7,925 bases of DNA from contig DATBDZ010000077.1 in NCBI GenBank assembly GCA_036276235.1, positions 1 to 7,925 of the forward strand, written 5' to 3'. The notes beneath the pieces are model-generated. The model ran no database searches. It worked only from the letters and a program-made list of their open reading frames with translations, and was not told the origin of the DNA. The DNA is from JANWHF01 sp036276235 (GTDB taxonomy: Bacteria > Planctomycetota > Phycisphaerae > Tepidisphaerales > Tepidisphaeraceae). Within the stretch, counting starts at the first letter, position 1. Each line of letters starts with the position of its first letter. The translations under genes were made by a program, and so were the position numbers. Positions 5,533 to 7,925 of this stretch are shown here, piece by piece.

Positions 5533-7925
5533 ATGCGACGCTCCACCGCTTCTAACATACAAAGGGCCAAAGCGCCACTGGTTCTGACTTGTGGGATTGC
5601 GGTCGCCACGGTCGGCGCCCTAAGTGCGTTTGTCCTCGCTTGTGAAAAACTGTTGGCGAGATTTGAGGGGCTGCAGCGCGGTGTCCATTCAATTCCAGGA
5701 CTGGAATCCGTCTCAAATCGCGTTACCGCATTCGGTCTAGCCGCGTGTCTGACATTCATTGGTATATCCGCTTTTATTCCCAAATGGTTTGAACGACGAC
5801 GGGCGGCTGGGCTTCAGAAATCTCTCGATGAGGTCAAGCTGCTGCTTGAAAAAGTGGAAAATGCCCGACTCTTCCGCCTGGAACCGATTCCGGCCCCGAA
5901 AAGCATTGATGATCCGATTGCATTTGAACGTCCGGACAGCCGCCACCTGGAAATACTTGAGTGGATTCAAAACTCGCGATTGCCCTTGTTGTACGTCACT
6001 GGTCATTCGGGGTCGGGAAAAAGTTCTTTGATGCAGGCATATGTTGTGCCGATGCTTAAACGCCCGGGGGTGGCGACAGCGAAAAACAAGGATTTCCGAA
6101 AGGCGGCGATCATTGTCAGGGCATTCGGTGATATCGCCCAGACCTTACGTGATGCGCTCGGGGTTAGCGGTGTCGTTTGGAGGTCCCCCCCTGACCTCAA
6201 CAATCTCAACGCGAGACAGATCCTCGAAAAAGCCGGTGCGCGTTGTTCGGAAAACCATGGTCGCCTAGTTATGGTTCTCGATCAATTTGAGGAAGTGCTA
6301 ATAGATGCTGGCGATCCAGCACAGGCGAACGTAGCCGCCATTGCTTTGGTCAAATCCTTGGTCAAAGAACCGATCGAAGGAATTTGCTGCGTGTTGGTCG
6401 CAAGGGCAGAATATGGCGAAGCTTTCGCAAGCCTGGGGCTGCCTCCACGAGAGGATGGGAAAACCTGGCAGGATGTTCCCGCCTTTACGCTTTCCGATGG
6501 CGCGAAATTTTTGGCGGCGCGGTTGCCCGGCGAGAAGTCGCTCGAATCCGACGGGCGCGCGATCAGATTGGCGCGTGAAGCCGAGGCACTGGTCGATTTG
6601 CCCGGTCGCGTCACGCCGATCGCGCTTAACATGATTGGCCTTATGTATGTGGAAGATCCCATTCTTGGAGCGGGATTGGCCAAACCGGGAATTGCCTCGG
6701 CCGAAGGAGTTCTTCCGGCTTATGTTCGTGGAAGGATCCAATCGGGCGACCTTCGCGAGGTTGGGCCCGCGCTCCTTAAACATATGATCACATCCGATGG
6801 ACGAAGGACACATCCGATCGCCGCTGCCGTGTTAGCCGGGGCCGAGGAACTGAAGGTGCAAACTGTGGAATCTGCCCTGCTGACGCTCCAGCGGTACGGA
6901 CTTGTGCGTCACATCGGCGAGCAATGGGAGGTGGCTCACGATTTTCTAGCTCCACTTCTTCGCGTTGTTCTGGTTCAAATTCACGGTTCGATTCTTCGCC
7001 GACTCAAGCCGTGGCTACCGTTGCCCGTTGCCGCGGCTATAGGTCTTGCCCTTGCCTGCCTTTGGATTGCAGGTCAATCGCGTGTCACGGCCAAGATGAG
7101 CGGTCAAATTGCCGATCAGATCAAGTTGCAAAACGAAAGAGATCAATTGGCCGCCGACCAGAAATCTTTTGATGAACGGGCGACGATCGATTGGAGCACG
7201 CACAGCATCCAGTTCTTTAATGCGCCTACAAATGCATCCCTTCGCCATCTTCAGCGCCTGGGAGGCAAATGGACTGTGAATTTGCAACTGCCGGGTAACT
7301 TGGCAAGGTATCAGGTTAATGCTTTCGACTCTCTTTCCAATGTTGAACATGTGTGGTTAGTACCATTGGACAATGAGCGCGATAGGGACGAATGGCTGCA
7401 CGAACTGACGCTTGCCGATGGCTGCCTGAATCTTACAGTGTTAAGCTTCGAAAGCACGACGATCGGCTTTACTACGCCTACCGACGTCGGCATGAAGGAG
7501 TTGGCACGCCCAGATAGCGGCCTTGGTAAGTTGGAGCGCCTCTATCTAGGAGATGCGCCTGTGACGATGGCCGGCATTAAAGAGCTAGCCCGCCCGGACA
7601 CCGGGCTGAAGTCGCTTACTTATTTGGTTTTTGCCTGTAATGACTGCACCTCCGCAGATCTCAGGGAAATTAGTGGTAGCAATACTGGCCTCAAATCTCT
7701 CACTGGTCTGAGAAGCATGGCTGGTTTGAAGACAAATGATATCGAGGAATTAACGCGTCCCGAGACCGGACTCAAGTCGCTTACCATACTCGGCGATATT
7801 CGTCGTATTACTGATGAAGGGCTGAGGCAACTTTCCAAGCCGAACACCGGCTTGCCGAACCTAGTGACCCTGGATCTAAGCAGCACCGATATAACAGACG
7901 CTGGTTGCAAGATATTGATGCGCAA
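5533..7925 (+). CDS. Membrane-anchored STAND P-loop NTPase with C-terminal leucine-rich repeats (partial, 3' end outside window)
   Basis: At least 797 residues, open to the window edge with no internal stop. Two membrane helices lie at about 15-37 and 64-82, with basic flanks (MRR, KWFERRR) placing both ends inside. Walker A is GHSGSGKSS (157-165), Walker B is LVMVLDQFEE (245-254), followed by a strand ending VARAEY (289-294). A winged-helix-like end, YGLVRHIGEQWEVAHDFLAP, occupies about 455-474. The LDQFEE and HDFLAP signatures match the nSTAND1 group of STAND NTPases. A third helix (about 493-514) and a short charged heptad-like stretch (520-550) lead to leucine-rich repeats from about 600, with five 27-28-residue units at 658-795. 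STAND proteins are ATP-dependent switches whose C-terminal repeats sense a ligand. Here the topology predicts a cytosolic NTPase and extracytoplasmic LRRs. Function is inferred; signalling or phage defence are candidates. Other nSTAND1 proteins have WD40 repeats after a similar helix. Confidence 0.88.
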   Translation, partial: MRRSTASNIQRAKAPLVLTCGIAVATVGALSAFVLACEKLLARFEGLQRGVHSIPGLESVSNRVTAFGLAACLTFIGISAFIPKWFERRRAAGLQKSLDEVKLLLEKVENARLFRLEPIPAPKSIDDPIAFERPDSRHLEILEWIQNSRLPLLYVTGHSGSGKSSLMQAYVVPMLKRPGVATAKNKDFRKAAIIVRAFGDIAQTLRDALGVSGVVWRSPPDLNNLNARQILEKAGARCSENHGRLVMVLDQFEEVLIDAGDPAQANVAAIALVKSLVKEPIEGICCVLVARAEYGEAFASLGLPPREDGKTWQDVPAFTLSDGAKFLAARLPGEKSLESDGRAIRLAREAEALVDLPGRVTPIALNMIGLMYVEDPILGAGLAKPGIASAEGVLPAYVRGRIQSGDLREVGPALLKHMITSDGRRTHPIAAAVLAGAEELKVQTVESALLTLQRYGLVRHIGEQWEVAHDFLAPLLRVVLVQIHGSILRRLKPWLPLPVAAAIGLALACLWIAGQSRVTAKMSGQIADQIKLQNERDQLAADQKSFDERATIDWSTHSIQFFNAPTNASLRHLQRLGGKWTVNLQLPGNLARYQVNAFDSLSNVEHVWLVPLDNERDRDEWLHELTLADGCLNLTVLSFESTTIGFTTPTDVGMKELARPDSGLGKLERLYLGDAPVTMAGIKELARPDTGLKSLTYLVFACNDCTSADLREISGSNTGLKSLTGLRSMAGLKTNDIEELTRPETGLKSLTILGDIRRITDEGLRQLSKPNTGLPNLVTLDLSSTDITDAGCKILMR
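7504..7917 (+). repeat. Leucine-rich repeat array, five 27-28-residue units
   Basis: Units start at residues 658, 686, 714, 741 and 768 of the STAND protein. They share a strikingly constant core: ARPDSGLGKL, ARPDTGLKSLT, SGSNTGLKSLT, TRPETGLKSLT, SKPNTGLPNL, then a strand and TDxGLxxL. The ITDEGLRQL and ITDAGCKIL ends are typical of ribonuclease-inhibitor/cysteine-containing-type LRRs common in planctomycetes. DNA copies are also alike, for example around 7591-7618 and 7756-7783, suggesting recent duplication. The array continues past the window. Confidence 0.85.

Noticed and set aside
6282..6813. Minus-strand open frames inside the NTPase domain
   Set aside because: They lie antisense to the Walker B and downstream NTPase region, which reads without interruption on the plus strand.
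7620..7925. Minus-strand frame of about 100 residues at the right edge
   Set aside because: It is the antisense of the LRR repeats; its repeated Leu/Ser/Arg pattern simply mirrors the plus-strand repeats.

Overview
The window looks like chromosomal DNA of a planctomycete, probably class Phycisphaerae near the Tepidisphaerales. The main clue is an N-terminal LEGRRLLS motif in a very large, Ser/Thr/Gly/Asp-rich exported-type protein. This LEPR-xLL-type motif is, from my knowledge, typical of Planctomycetota. The GC-rich codon use, the delta-60 repeats and the ribonuclease-inhibitor-like leucine-rich repeats fit the same group. No database search was run, so the taxonomy is an inference.

Layout. 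(1) 54-4220, minus strand: a complete 1388-residue modular surface or secreted protein. It has an LEPR-xLL-type tag, a DNRLRE-like beta-sandwich, four Ig/cadherin-like repeats, six to seven delta-60 repeats and a Gly-rich C-terminal domain. A GC-rich hairpin follows its stop. Its start is the GTG at 4220, supported by a Shine-Dalgarno sequence and a well-formed sigma-70 promoter. (2) 4221-4413: a divergent promoter region. (3) 4414-5085, plus strand: a 223-residue conserved-looking protein of unknown function. (4) 5086-5532: an intergenic region rich in mobile-element debris. It holds a 32+32 bp imperfect palindrome resembling a pair of inverted REP units, then a 194-bp segment bounded by perfect 17-bp inverted repeats. 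That segment contains what looks like the N-terminal fragment of a REP-associated tyrosine transposase (RAYT, IS200/IS605 Y1 type). (5) 5533 to the window end, plus strand: the start of a large membrane-anchored STAND-type P-loop NTPase with C-terminal leucine-rich repeats, cut off by the window edge.

The genes do not form an obvious pathway. The large minus-strand protein belongs to the cell-surface repertoire. The most interesting part is the right half, where an NLR-like protein (two N-terminal membrane helices, STAND NTPase, third membrane helix, LRR sensor) sits directly beside a decayed RAYT/REP cluster. By architecture it is a candidate signalling or phage-defence protein, but nothing in the window proves that role.
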